The position numbers and the translations under genes were made by a program. Below the pieces are notes generated by a model. That model was given only the letters and a program-made list of their open reading frames with translations, did no database searches and had not been told where the DNA came from. Below are positions 7,523 through 15,793 of a stretch of 64,000 bases of DNA, piece after piece; within the stretch, counting starts at the first letter, position 1, and each line of letters starts with the position of its first letter. Source of the stretch: Paradesertivirga superstes (GTDB lineage Bacteria > Bacteroidota > Bacteroidia > Sphingobacteriales > Sphingobacteriaceae); contig NZ_JBBJCN010000003.1 of the NCBI RefSeq assembly GCF_037622515.1, positions 496,001 through 560,000 on the forward strand, in the 5' to 3' direction.

Positions 7523-8599
7523 TTAACCTACTTTGACAGGAGCATGGGCATTTGCTATTGATACCTGCTGAGCAACTCTTTCGGCAATATCTAAAAATGC
7601 CACCGACATTGGGTTATTTTCATTTAGAATTACCGGCATACCTGAGTCTCCTGCATCACTTATACTTTGAACAAGAGGAATTTCTCCTAAAAATGCTGTA
7701 TTGTACATATCAGCAAGTTTTCTTCCTCCGCCTTCACCAAAAATATAATATTTATTTTCAGGCAGCTCTGCTGGTGTGAAATACGACATGTTTTCAATTA
7801 TCCCTAAAATTGGAACATTTATGGATTCCATTAAAAACATTCCAATACCTTTTTTGGCATCTGAGAGTGCTACATTTTGAGGTGTGGTAACAATTACAGC
7901 GCCGACAACAGGATAATTTTGCGTTAAAGTGATATGTATATCACCGGTTCCAGGAGGAAGATCAACAACTAAATAATCCAGTTCGCCCCAGTCCGCATCA
8001 TTAAACAATTGTTTTATAGCATTTGAAGCCATTGGACCTCTCCATGGAATAGGCTGATCTGGATCAGTAAAAAAACCTATTGACAAAAGTTTGATTCCGT
8101 ACTTTTCTATAGGATCAATCCGGGTTTTCCCATCAGCTGTTTGAGTGGCATTTGGCCTGGCACCTTCCAAACCAAACATTATAGGAACAGATGGCCCATA
8201 AATATCGGCATCGATCAAGCCCACCTTAGCGCCACGCTTGGCCAATCCAAGAGCCAGGTTTGTAGAAACAGTAGATTTACCTACTCCTCCTTTTCCAGAC
8301 GCAACAACGATTATATTTCTGATATTACTAAGTGGTTGATTTTTTTGTGTAGTAACCCGGGAGGTCATTTTCACCTCTACCTTTATATCCTTGCTTATAA
8401 AATGAGCAATCGCGTTGCGACAGGCATTTTCAATTAACGCCTTTAGGGGACAAGCAGGTGTAGTTAATACTACAGAGAAGGTAAGATTATCCCTTTCAAT
8501 AATGATATCTTCAATCATATTCAGAGTAACCAGATCTTTTTTGAGATCGGGCTCTTCAACATGACTTAATGCTTTTAATACTTGCTCTTTAGTAATCAT
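7523..8599 (-). CDS. Mrp/ApbC-type P-loop ATPase, iron-sulfur carrier
   Basis: 358 residues: an N-terminal MIP18/DUF59 domain (about 1-80), then a deviant Walker A motif GKGGVGKS (102-109), DADIYGPS and VDLPPGTGD of the Mrp/Nbp35 family. These proteins bind and transfer 4Fe-4S clusters with ATP. The usual C-terminal CxxC that holds the bridging cluster in many Mrp proteins is absent; here the segment reads YFTPAELPENKYYIFGEGGG. I recall that form from other Bacteroidota. A TAnnTTTG box lies about 17 nt upstream of the ATG. Downstream is the Nfu gene. Confidence 0.92.
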   Translation of the reverse strand: MITKEQVLKALSHVEEPDLKKDLVTLNMIEDIIIERDNLTFSVVLTTPACPLKALIENACRNAIAHFISKDIKVEVKMTSRVTTQKNQPLSNIRNIIVVASGKGGVGKSTVSTNLALGLAKRGAKVGLIDADIYGPSVPIMFGLEGARPNATQTADGKTRIDPIEKYGIKLLSIGFFTDPDQPIPWRGPMASNAIKQLFNDADWGELDYLVVDLPPGTGDIHITLTQNYPVVGAVIVTTPQNVALSDAKKGIGMFLMESINVPILGIIENMSYFTPAELPENKYYIFGEGGGRKLADMYNTAFLGEIPLVQSISDAGDSGMPVILNENNPMSVAFLDIAERVAQQVSIANAHAPVKVG

Positions 8600-8616
8600 T
8601 TATTATGTATGAGCAG

Positions 8617-8624
8617 CAAATTTA
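8617..8624 (-). promoter_or_regulatory. -7 promoter box of the mrp-nfu operon
   Basis: Minus-strand TAAATTTG matches TAnnTTTG exactly, 17 nt before the mrp ATG, which would give a 5' UTR of about 12 nt. Confidence 0.5.
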
Positions 8625-8746
8625 TGAAACCTAAGCCTATTATACTTGTTTGCACCATGAATTTAAAGATATTTACACTCTGGAAATAAAACTCACCATA
8701 AATCGTTTTTTTTGTTCTGTTATTGAAACTCAAAGTATTTTCATTC

Positions 8747-10879
8747 ATGCGTAACCGGATTCCGCCTAAGTTTATAAAAATTGCCTTAATTTCTTTATCG
8801 GTGCTGTCTGTATTAGCTTTAACCGGTGGGGCTATTGCATATTCCAAACGCGAAGCAATTTTGAATGCTGTAATTTCAAAAGCAATTAATAAAGCAAAAA
8901 GGGAATACAATCTTAACTTAAAAATCAGCGATCCTCATTTTGAGGGTCTTAGCTCAGTGGCGTTCTCCAATATTTCGGTTGTACCAGAAAATCGCGACAG
9001 CCTTATTAATATTCATGATCTTCACATTGGCATTAAATTATTACCCCTTATTTCGGGTGATTTCAAACTTTCAAGCCTCAGAATCAAAAGCGGAAAAATA
9101 ACCTTAATTAAGCGGGATAGCATAAGTAATTACGATTTCCTTTTTAAGAAAAAAAACCGTGATAATAAGAAGACGTCTAAAGCCGACCTGGCAGAGCTGG
9201 CTAATAATTTGTTAAATCAGGTACTTTATAAAATTCCTGACGATATGCTGGTTACAGATTTTGATGTCTCAATTATTCATGATGATAATAGGATGAACTT
9301 CTATACAACCTCAGCTACCATAACGGAAGGGCTGCTTAAATCAAATATTCTCATTAATAATACTGAAGCAGTCTGGCATTTGGATGGTACCGTTGAGCCC
9401 GGAGATAAAGAATTGGCGTTTAAATTATACGCTGAAAACAAAAAGGTTGAACTGGCCCTGATTGAAAAAGAATATGGTTTGAAACTTTCCTTTGACACGG
9501 TGTTTACCCAATTAAAAAAGGCGGTTAAGCAAGGCGATAAATTTCGCATTTATGGTTCATGGGCAATTAGAAACCTTTTAATTAATCACCCAAAGATTGC
9601 AGCCAATGATGTACTGCTGCAAAGCGGAGCTATTGATGCAGATGTGGTTATTGGCGAAAACTTTGTTGCATTAGACAGCACCTCGGTTATTTATTTAAAA
9701 AACATCAAAGCCAATCCATATATAAAGTATACAAACTCGCCTAAAAAAACATACGCATTAAAATTAAAGACTGAAGAATTAAACGCTCAACAGCTTTTTG
9801 ATGCATTCCCGGTTGGCTTGTTTGAATCACTTGAAGGTATTAAAGTTGCAGGGAAACTTCAATATAATCTGGATTTTTACCTCGATTCTAAAAATCCCGA
9901 CAACGTCCGCATAAATTCCACCTTACATAAAAGCAGTGATTTCAAAATCCTAAGATTCGGTAAAACTAACCTGCAAAAAATAAACAGCAGTTTTGTTTAT
10001 ACGCCATATGAATATGGAAAACCAATGAGAAATATAATAATAGGCCCTCAAAACCCCGATTATGTTCCCATTAACCAAATCGCCCCTTCCTTAAAAAACG
10101 CCATTTTAACAGCAGAAGATCCTTCATTTTACAGCCATAAAGGATTTGTGGAAAAAGCATTTCAAAGATCAATAGCAACAAATTTCAAAGAGAAGGCTTT
10201 TAAGCGGGGAGGAAGCACGATATCAATGCAATTGGTTAAAAACGTTTTCTTGAGCCGGCAAAAAACATTGGTCCGAAAGGTAGAGGAAATACTTCTGGTG
10301 TGGCTAATAGAAAACAACAGGTTATCTTCTAAACAAAGAATGTATGAAGTTTATCTGAACCTTATAGAATGGGGAAATAATGTATATGGAATAGGGGAAG
10401 CTTCCCGCTACTATTTTGGCAAGCACCCTTCTGAACTGAACCTAGGCGAAAGTATCTTCCTGGCCAATATTGTCCCTAGACCTAAAAAAGGATTGTATTT
10501 CTTTGAAGGGGATGGCAGTTTGAGTTACTCTTTAAGAGGATATTTTAAATTGATTGGGGGCTTGATGGCAAAACGAGGTTATACGAGCAGAGACACAAAC
10601 GCCTACGGCTTTTATGGAGTTATGTTAAGAGAAAATTTAAGGCGTCGGGTAGACCCTGTTGATTCGGTAGTAGTTGATTCTCTTTACGAAGAAGAGACAG
10701 AACCGGCTGTTGGCGGAGGCTTTTTTAAAAATATTTTCAGGAGGCATCCAGATACTACTCGTGTAAATCAAAAAACGGGCACACCGGTTAAGGATACGAT
10801 CATGTCCCCATCAGAGCTGAGACAGCAAAGACGTGAACAAAGACGAAAAGAGCGTGAACAAAAGGGAGATGACTCCTGA
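8747..10879 (+). CDS. AsmA-like protein fused to a GT51 peptidoglycan glycosyltransferase
   Basis: 710 residues from the ATG at 8747 (a TTG 24 nt upstream is less likely). One N-terminal transmembrane helix (about 11-33) is followed by roughly 400 residues that look like an AsmA/DUF748-type periplasmic domain (DPHFEGLSSVAFSNISV, LSSLRIKSGKITL). A GT51 transglycosylase domain then has ILTAEDPSFYSHKG (catalytic-type E457), GGSTISMQLVKNVFL, RKVEEILLVWLIE and MYEVYLNLIEWGNNVYGI. There is no penicillin-binding transpeptidase domain. The tail after about 620 is charged. It would polymerise lipid II without crosslinking. Confidence 0.85.
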   Translation: MRNRIPPKFIKIALISLSVLSVLALTGGAIAYSKREAILNAVISKAINKAKREYNLNLKISDPHFEGLSSVAFSNISVVPENRDSLINIHDLHIGIKLLPLISGDFKLSSLRIKSGKITLIKRDSISNYDFLFKKKNRDNKKTSKADLAELANNLLNQVLYKIPDDMLVTDFDVSIIHDDNRMNFYTTSATITEGLLKSNILINNTEAVWHLDGTVEPGDKELAFKLYAENKKVELALIEKEYGLKLSFDTVFTQLKKAVKQGDKFRIYGSWAIRNLLINHPKIAANDVLLQSGAIDADVVIGENFVALDSTSVIYLKNIKANPYIKYTNSPKKTYALKLKTEELNAQQLFDAFPVGLFESLEGIKVAGKLQYNLDFYLDSKNPDNVRINSTLHKSSDFKILRFGKTNLQKINSSFVYTPYEYGKPMRNIIIGPQNPDYVPINQIAPSLKNAILTAEDPSFYSHKGFVEKAFQRSIATNFKEKAFKRGGSTISMQLVKNVFLSRQKTLVRKVEEILLVWLIENNRLSSKQRMYEVYLNLIEWGNNVYGIGEASRYYFGKHPSELNLGESIFLANIVPRPKKGLYFFEGDGSLSYSLRGYFKLIGGLMAKRGYTSRDTNAYGFYGVMLRENLRRRVDPVDSVVVDSLYEEETEPAVGGGFFKNIFRRHPDTTRVNQKTGTPVKDTIMSPSELRQQRREQRRKEREQKGDDS

Positions 10880-11034
10880 TTTTTTCTATCTTAGAAACTA
10901 ATTATTTCTGATACGTAAATTATTATCCTGAATGAAACCTGCACGAGCTTACCGCTAAAAAAAATGAGAAAGCCCGACTGTTTTTCTGGCAGGCTCATGC
11001 AAGCTTCATAGCTGATAAAAAACAATTATTTCTA

Positions 11035-11589
11035 ATGAAAATTGAAATTGAAGATAAAGAATTCGTCCAGCTTTTAGAGTACGATCAGATTAAAAAAAGA
11101 ATTAGGTTTCTGGGGATTCAGCTAAATGTAGATTATGAAAAACGTGTCCCCATATTCTTAGGAGTCTTAAATGGCAGTTTCATCTTTATGGCCGACCTAA
11201 TAAAGGAAATCAATATATCATCCGAAATCAGTTTTGTAAAGGTTTCCTCTTATAATGGCACCGACACCAGCTCGGGTGTTATAAAAGAAGTCATTGGTTT
11301 AGATATAATCCTCAAAAATCGCGATGTTATTATTGTCGAAGACATTGTTGATACGGGTATCACATTAAGTTATCTTTTAGAAAAGGTGAAGGCGCAGGAG
11401 CCTGCCTCTGTATCTGTTTGCACACTTCTTTTAAAACCTAATTCTCTGAAAAAAGAAATAGAGGAAATTGATTACATTGGATTTGAAATACAAAACGAAT
11501 TTGTGGTAGGTTATGGACTAGACTACAAGGGCCTTGGAAGAAATTTAACAGATATCTATCGTGCAATCTCTGCTCCTTCAGAAACCTAA
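11035..11589 (+). CDS. hpt: Hypoxanthine phosphoribosyltransferase
   Basis: Salvages hypoxanthine and guanine to IMP and GMP using PRPP. The 184-residue protein has the PRTase fold markers: PIFLGVLNGSFIFMADL near the N-terminus, the flexible-loop region SSYNGTDTSSG, the PRPP-binding VIIVEDIVDTGITL, and a C-terminal VVGYGLDYKGLGRNL typical of Hpt. It is followed 36 nt later by psd in the same direction. Confidence 0.95.
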   Translation: MKIEIEDKEFVQLLEYDQIKKRIRFLGIQLNVDYEKRVPIFLGVLNGSFIFMADLIKEINISSEISFVKVSSYNGTDTSSGVIKEVIGLDIILKNRDVIIVEDIVDTGITLSYLLEKVKAQEPASVSVCTLLLKPNSLKKEIEEIDYIGFEIQNEFVVGYGLDYKGLGRNLTDIYRAISAPSET

Positions 11590-11625
11590 TTCATATAATT
11601 TTACCATCTTTGAAAAATTTAAAAA

Positions 11626-12282
11626 ATGACTATTCACAAAGAAGGCTATACATCTCTTGCTCTTACCGTTTTACTTATTTTTATAGCTAATGCACTGGTG
11701 CATTATTACAGTCCTGATGCTGAATGGATTAGCTGGCTGGTATATATCATCTCTTTTATCCTTTTTGTAACTATTTTACAGTTTTTCAGAAGTCCAAGCA
11801 GAAAATGGGCGCAGAATGACAAGCATATTATTTGCCCTGCTGATGGTAAAGTGGTAGTGATTGAAGAGACGGAAGAGACCGAATATTTTAAAGACAAGCG
11901 GATACAGGTCTCTATTTTCATGTCTCCTGTTAATGTCCACGTAAACAGAAATCCAATTTCTGGAATTGTTAAATTAGTTAAATATCATAAAGGTAAATAT
12001 CTGGTTGCCTGGGATCCGAAATCATCGACAGATAATGAGCGTACTACTATTGTGATAGAAAGCAAAGCTGGGGTTCCTGTTCTGTTCAGACAAATTGCCG
12101 GAGCTCTTGCCCGCAGAATTGTTTGGTACATTAAAGAGGGCGACGAAGTAAAGCAAGGCGACCAATTTGGATTTATCAAATTTGGCTCAAGGGTAGATGT
12201 ATTTTTGCCGTTAGGGACTAAAATAAATGTTAAGATTGGTGATACTGTACAGGGAGGGATTACCGTTCTTGGAGAGTTCTAA
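11626..12282 (+). CDS. psd: Phosphatidylserine decarboxylase, short form
   Basis: Makes phosphatidylethanolamine. The 218-residue proenzyme has two N-terminal membrane helices (about 8-28 and 34-53), the ICPADGKVVVIEE and SIFMSPVNVHVNRNPISG motifs of this family, and a C-terminal self-cleavage site FGSRVDVF. There S188 would become the pyruvoyl prosthetic group. Length and the GSR form of the motif fit the short phosphatidylserine decarboxylase-related subfamily rather than the long E. coli type. It lies between hpt and a small secreted protein. Confidence 0.95.
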   Translation: MTIHKEGYTSLALTVLLIFIANALVHYYSPDAEWISWLVYIISFILFVTILQFFRSPSRKWAQNDKHIICPADGKVVVIEETEETEYFKDKRIQVSIFMSPVNVHVNRNPISGIVKLVKYHKGKYLVAWDPKSSTDNERTTIVIESKAGVPVLFRQIAGALARRIVWYIKEGDEVKQGDQFGFIKFGSRVDVFLPLGTKINVKIGDTVQGGITVLGEF

Positions 12283-12300
12283 ATCCATTAAATAAAATAC

Positions 12301-12501
12301 ATGAAGAAGATATTTATTGCGATTGCGGTATTTACATCATTAACAGCTGCATCGGCACAAACTAAGCCTGCTCAAAAAAAAGCGGAAGTAAAAAAAGCTG
12401 CTAAGGCTAAAGAGTGTACAAAAGAAGATGATAATTGCTGCTCTCCGGGCAGTAAGGCCAGAGTTATGTCAACTGCAAAAAAAGCCGTTACTAAAGTTTA
12501 A
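12301..12501 (+). CDS. Small secreted Lys-rich, Cys-containing protein
   Basis: 66 residues. A clear signal peptide (MKKIFIAIAVFTSLTAASAQ, cleavage after about residue 19) precedes a lysine/alanine-rich stretch and a short Cys cluster (C39, C46, C47 in ECTKEDDNCCSPG). It starts 18 nt after psd and ends before a strong terminator, so it is probably cotranscribed with psd. I do not recognise a family. Metal binding or a disulfide role for the cysteines would be guesswork. Confidence 0.65.
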   Translation: MKKIFIAIAVFTSLTAASAQTKPAQKKAEVKKAAKAKECTKEDDNCCSPGSKARVMSTAKKAVTKV

Positions 12502-12566
12502 TCCTGCCTGATATATTTTAACTGCACTGGAAAAAAATCCGATGATGAGAATAAATCGGAAGCAGC

Positions 12567-12602
12567 AAAAAAAGCGCCTGAGAAATTCTCAGGCGCTTTT
12601 TT
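12567..12602. terminator. Bidirectional terminator between the psd-side genes and rplS
   Basis: Long GC-centred palindrome GCGCCTGAG / CTCAGGCGC flanked by A6 on the left and T6 on the right, between two convergent transcription units (plus-strand gene ending 12501, rplS ending 12630). It can end transcription in both directions. Confidence 0.88.
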
Positions 12603-12629
12603 ATTCGACAGTACGAATTGAAGTCTTTA

Positions 12630-12977
12630 TTAAACTCTTTTAGATTTAATACGGGCAGCTTTACCAGTTAATGCGCGTAGATAGAACAATTTCGCTCTGC
12701 GAACCTTACCGCGATTATTAACTTCAACTTTCTCAATATTTGGAGAATTGATTGGAAAAATACGTTCAACTCCCACACCATTCGACATTTTACGTACAGT
12801 AAAAGTTTCGTTGGCTCTAACACCGTTGCGTTGTATAACTACTCCCTGATAAATCTGAATACGCTCTTTATTTCCTTCGCGGATTTTATAGTGTACACTT
12901 ACAGTATCGCCAGATTTGAATGCAGGAACTTCTTTTTTTGCAATCGCCTGCTCTTCAACAAATTTTACTAAATCCAT
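12630..12977 (-). CDS. rplS: 50S ribosomal protein L19
   Basis: 115 residues, full length. Recognised by FKSGDTVSVHYKIREGNKERIQIYQG, the IFPINSPNIEKVEV segment and the basic RGKVRRAKLFYLR region near the C-terminus. L19 contributes to the 30S-50S interface. In many bacteria it closes the rpsP-rimM-trmD-rplS operon. Here about 1.45 kb carrying three unrelated small genes separates it from trmD, so it must have its own promoter. Confidence 0.98.
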   Translation of the reverse strand: MDLVKFVEEQAIAKKEVPAFKSGDTVSVHYKIREGNKERIQIYQGVVIQRNGVRANETFTVRKMSNGVGVERIFPINSPNIEKVEVNNRGKVRRAKLFYLRALTGKAARIKSKRV

Positions 12978-13082
12978 GATTTTAAGCTCTTAATACGATT
13001 TTTATTCCCTAAAAATCGGACTGCAATATTAGGGTTTTTTTTTTAATAAAAAAAGCACTGTTTTAATTTTTTTGGCAATTAA

Positions 13083-13691
13083 TCACCTTTTCTTCAGAGG
13101 CATGCTGAAACAGATTTTTAATCCCAATTGCTCAGAGCTCTGCGACCATAAATTGCCACCAAAGAAACTCAATATATCATAACATAACATTAAGGTTATT
13201 TCAGATTCTGACAAGGCTAAATCATTGCTTCTGCTATTACTCAGGCAAATGTTATTTATCCCTTTAAGACCTGTTTCCTTTCCAGCAGATAAGCAAGTAA
13301 TTATTTCGTTTTCCAGAATAAAGCAACTGATTTCTATCCCCTTAACAGCCCTGAAATATTTGACAACAAAAAACAAAAGTTTGGAAAGAATAAACCCGAA
13401 TAAATTTAAATCAATCTTGAAGCTAAGATTGCTAACTTTATTTTTAACATTTACAGGTTGATCTACTTTTGAAATTATTATTTGGATTATCAGGTCTGTT
13501 TGAATCCTTAAATTTGAATAATATAATTTATTCTCAGATTCCTGGCTCAGTTTCAGGTCAGAATATTCCATACTTTCCTCAATTTCCTGAAGCTGTTTGA
13601 TATATTGAGCAACATTCAGAATTGGCGAATTCACATCAGCATCGAGCAGACAAACAAATCCTATACTCTCTATTTCTCTTAATCCTCCCAT
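13083..13691 (-). CDS. Degenerate histidine-kinase-like protein of unknown function
   Basis: 202 residues. The end (LSFFGGNLWSQSSEQLGLKICFSMPL) resembles the last strand-loop-strand of HATPase_c domains (GGxxWxxSxxxxGxxxxFxLP). LDADVNSPILNVAQYI resembles a HisKA helix (xHDxxxPLxxI) but without the phospho-acceptor His. FILSKLLFFVVKYF sits where an N-box would be, without the Asn. No G-box survives. It could be a dead kinase used as a protein-binding or regulatory scaffold. Its start overlaps the upstream HTH-like gene by 13 nt, implying coupled translation. The kinase resemblance is inference. Confidence 0.6.
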   Translation of the reverse strand: MGGLREIESIGFVCLLDADVNSPILNVAQYIKQLQEIEESMEYSDLKLSQESENKLYYSNLRIQTDLIIQIIISKVDQPVNVKNKVSNLSFKIDLNLFGFILSKLLFFVVKYFRAVKGIEISCFILENEIITCLSAGKETGLKGINNICLSNSRSNDLALSESEITLMLCYDILSFFGGNLWSQSSEQLGLKICFSMPLKKR

Positions 13692-13945
13692 TCTTCAAGT
13701 AATTGTTTTAATGATTTATATTCCGGTTCGAAATTCTCAAGCTCCCCTGGCGTTAAACCGAAAATTCTTTCCATTAATACCACTTTTTGATGAGGAATAT
13801 CCTGGTCATCTGAAAGCTTTATATTTCTATAATTTGAGAATGTATTCAATGACACATCTATGGCTTTGGGTATTATCTTGATAGCCTTTCGATAATCTTT
13901 CATAGGTAGCTGAATCAAAAAGTCGTTTATGCGATATTTAAACAT
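13679..13945 (-). CDS. Small helix-turn-helix-like protein
   Basis: About 88 residues from the ATG at 13945 (a GTG at 13969 is possible). The segment YRKAIKIIPKAIDVSLNTFSNYRNIKL, then PHQKVVLMERIFGLTPGELEN, reads like a Cro/C1-type five-helix DNA-binding fold, with an acidic C-terminal LLEEWED. It overlaps the following kinase-like gene by 13 nt and is divergent from another HTH-like gene at 14086. The intergenic region between them holds an inverted repeat. No enzymatic motif. DNA binding is inferred, not proven. Confidence 0.55.
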   Translation of the reverse strand: MFKYRINDFLIQLPMKDYRKAIKIIPKAIDVSLNTFSNYRNIKLSDDQDIPHQKVVLMERIFGLTPGELENFEPEYKSLKQLLEEWED

Positions 13946-14006
13946 AAATTCAAAAATTTGTATATTCACACCAAAATGCTGGGCACCTCAACTAAAATTT
14001 TGAGAA

Positions 14007-14034
14007 GCATCAAAGTTTTATAGGTAATTGATGC
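14007..14034. promoter_or_regulatory. Inverted repeat between divergent HTH-like genes (candidate operator)
   Basis: Perfect 7-bp arms GCATCAA (14007-14013) and TTGATGC (14028-14034) separated by 14 bp (21 bp centre to centre, two helical turns). It sits in the 140-bp region between the two divergently transcribed small HTH-like genes, where an autoregulatory operator would be expected. Confidence 0.4.
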
Positions 14035-14085
14035 CAATAAAAATATGTATAACAATTTGATTTGTAAAATTTTTGTTCATTTTAG

Positions 14086-14427
14086 ATGAAACTGAAAGAA
14101 ATTGTGGATAAAGTATTAAAAGATCAGAACCGTTCTTTAAGCTGGCTGGCAGCAGAAATGAACAAAACATTTGATGGATTAAAGCTTAGTTTGGTGAAAG
14201 GCTCAATAAAATACACTGATATCAAAAAAATGTCTCAAGTGTTAGAAGTTCCGGCCGCAACCTTCTTTCAAGAAGAAAACACCTTGGAAAACATGGTTTC
14301 GGAAGAGAAAGTGAATTACTCAAATTTAAGATCCGAGCTGAATTCCTGCAGAGAATTAGCAACCATTCTTAAAAATCAATTGGCAGATAAAGAAAAAATC
14401 ATTGACCTGCTAAGTACAAAGCCCTAG
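14086..14427 (+). CDS. XRE-like helix-turn-helix protein with C-terminal coiled coil
   Basis: 113 residues. Residues 1-62 look like an XRE-type HTH (LKEIVDKVLKDQNRSLSWLAAEMNKTFDGLKLSL, then a helix KKMSQVLEVPAATFF). Residues 70-110 form a likely coiled coil (SNLRSELNSCRELATILKNQLADKEKIIDLL). It is the only plus-strand gene inside the otherwise minus-strand rpsP-rplS region, and its stop overlaps the trmD stop by a few bases. It probably regulates itself and its divergent neighbours. The target is unknown. Confidence 0.65.
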   Translation: MKLKEIVDKVLKDQNRSLSWLAAEMNKTFDGLKLSLVKGSIKYTDIKKMSQVLEVPAATFFQEENTLENMVSEEKVNYSNLRSELNSCRELATILKNQLADKEKIIDLLSTKP

Positions 14428-15101
14428 TCCTTTAACAAATCAGGTCTTCGCTGTCGGGTCCTTTCTAAGGCCTGTTCATCACGCCAGGCATCAATCTTAG
14501 CAGGATTGCCACTCAGTAGAACATCAGGCACCTTGTGCCCCTTCCAATCGGCCGGACGTGTATAGATAGGCGCGTCAAGTAGTTCACCCTGAAAGGAGTC
14601 CGACAATGCAGAGGTTTCATCAGACAATACGCCTGGGAGCAATCGTACCACTGCATCAACCAAAACTGCCGCAGGCAGTTCTCCGCCGGAAAGAACATAA
14701 TCACCAATAGAAATTTCTCGGGTAACAAATATGTCTCTGATCCGCTGATCAATACCTTTGTAATGCCCTGCGAGAATGATAATATTTTTTTTTGAGGATA
14801 GATGATTGGCAATGCTTTGCGATAAAACCTCTCCATCAGGACTCATAAAAATCACTTCGTCGTACTCTCTATCCGCTTTAAGCTTCTCGATACATGCGGC
14901 AAATGGTTCAATAGACATGACCATGCCGCTGCCCCCGCCATAAGGGTAGTCGTCAACATTTTTATGCTTATTGGTAGAATAATCGCGAAGATTATGAACA
15001 ACAATTTCTGTAAGTCCTTTCTTTTGTGCACGCTGTAAAATAGAATGAGCAAACGGACTTTCGAGTAAAGCTGGTAGAACGGTGATTATATCAAAGCGCA
15101 T
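14424..15101 (-). CDS. trmD: tRNA (guanine-N1-)-methyltransferase
   Basis: Methylates G37 of tRNAs reading CNN and some other codons, preventing +1 frameshifting. The 225-residue SPOUT-class protein shows the trefoil-knot signatures: DYPYGGGSGMVM, IILAGHYKGIDQRI and SIGDYVLSGGELPAAVLVDA, then the C-terminal RPADWKGHKVPDVLLSGNP. It follows rimM by 49 nt in the same direction. Downstream, where rplS would normally be next, there is a regulatory cassette. Confidence 0.98.
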   Translation of the reverse strand: MRFDIITVLPALLESPFAHSILQRAQKKGLTEIVVHNLRDYSTNKHKNVDDYPYGGGSGMVMSIEPFAACIEKLKADREYDEVIFMSPDGEVLSQSIANHLSSKKNIIILAGHYKGIDQRIRDIFVTREISIGDYVLSGGELPAAVLVDAVVRLLPGVLSDETSALSDSFQGELLDAPIYTRPADWKGHKVPDVLLSGNPAKIDAWRDEQALERTRQRRPDLLKD

Positions 15102-15150
15102 TTAAACAAAGATAAGTTATTGATGTAAAATGTATCTGATTGTCTATTCC

Positions 15151-15678
15151 TTATAAATTGGTATAAATCTCAATTAAGCCATCTGGCAGACAAACTTTTA
15201 CAATCCCACCTTCTTCATCAATTTCCTTTATAATTTCATCATTAAGAGGAAACATTATTTCAGTAAACTTATAGGAAACAACTGCAATAAATTGCTGAGG
15301 ATACTCATGCACTTCAATTATTTCACCTAATTCTCCATTCTTCTCATCATGAACGATATAGCCTTTTAAATCCGTGTAGAAAAATTCATCATCCCCCCGC
15401 TCAGGCATTTTGATATTCGGCAGATATAATTTTTTCCTGACAAGCTTCTGAGCCTTTTCAATTGTATCCACATCTTCGAAATAAAAATACCCCGTTTTAT
15501 TGGCTTGTAACTTATAGACAGTTGTAAAAAAAGGGACAAGTTTGTTATTGATCTCCAAAAACACAGAATCCAGGTCCAGATCTTCAAACTGATCGAACTC
15601 AAAATACACCTGAACCTCCCCTTTAAGGCCCTTGGTTTTCGTAATATATCCTATATAAAAACTATCTTCAATATTCAT
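15151..15678 (-). CDS. rimM: 16S rRNA processing protein RimM
   Basis: Assembly factor for the 30S head; it binds S19 and aids 16S maturation. The 175-residue protein has the N-terminal RimM beta-barrel start (YIGYITKTKGLKGEVQVYFEFD) and the C-terminal PRC-barrel-like domain (FFYTDLKGYIVHDEKNGELGEI ... MFPLNDEIIKEIDEEGG). Placement between rpsP and trmD confirms the call. An intrinsic-terminator-like hairpin separates it from rpsP. Confidence 0.95.
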   Translation of the reverse strand: MNIEDSFYIGYITKTKGLKGEVQVYFEFDQFEDLDLDSVFLEINNKLVPFFTTVYKLQANKTGYFYFEDVDTIEKAQKLVRKKLYLPNIKMPERGDDEFFYTDLKGYIVHDEKNGELGEIIEVHEYPQQFIAVVSYKFTEIMFPLNDEIIKEIDEEGGIVKVCLPDGLIEIYTNL

Positions 15679-15743
15679 TTTGAGAGATGTAAAGTGTAAG
15701 ACTCAGATTTTAGAAATCAAACTAAGTCTACCACTATAAAAAC

Positions 15744-15774
15744 AAAAACGCCATTACGAATATTCATAATGGCG
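15744..15774 (-). terminator. Internal terminator between rpsP and rimM
   Basis: Minus-strand stem CGCCATTA / TAATGGCG (15774-15767 with 15756-15749; a longer pairing is possible with one mismatch) followed by a T5 run, 20 nt after the rpsP stop. It would reduce read-through into rimM-trmD, so ribosomal protein S16 can be made in excess of the two enzymes. Confidence 0.65.
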
Positions 15775-15793
15775 CTTAATAAGATTAGAAAAA

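Noticed and set aside
8596..8910. Minus-strand 104-residue frame upstream of mrp
   Set aside because: Overlaps the N-terminus of the AsmA/GT51 gene and the promoter region of mrp; no family resemblance, low-complexity composition.
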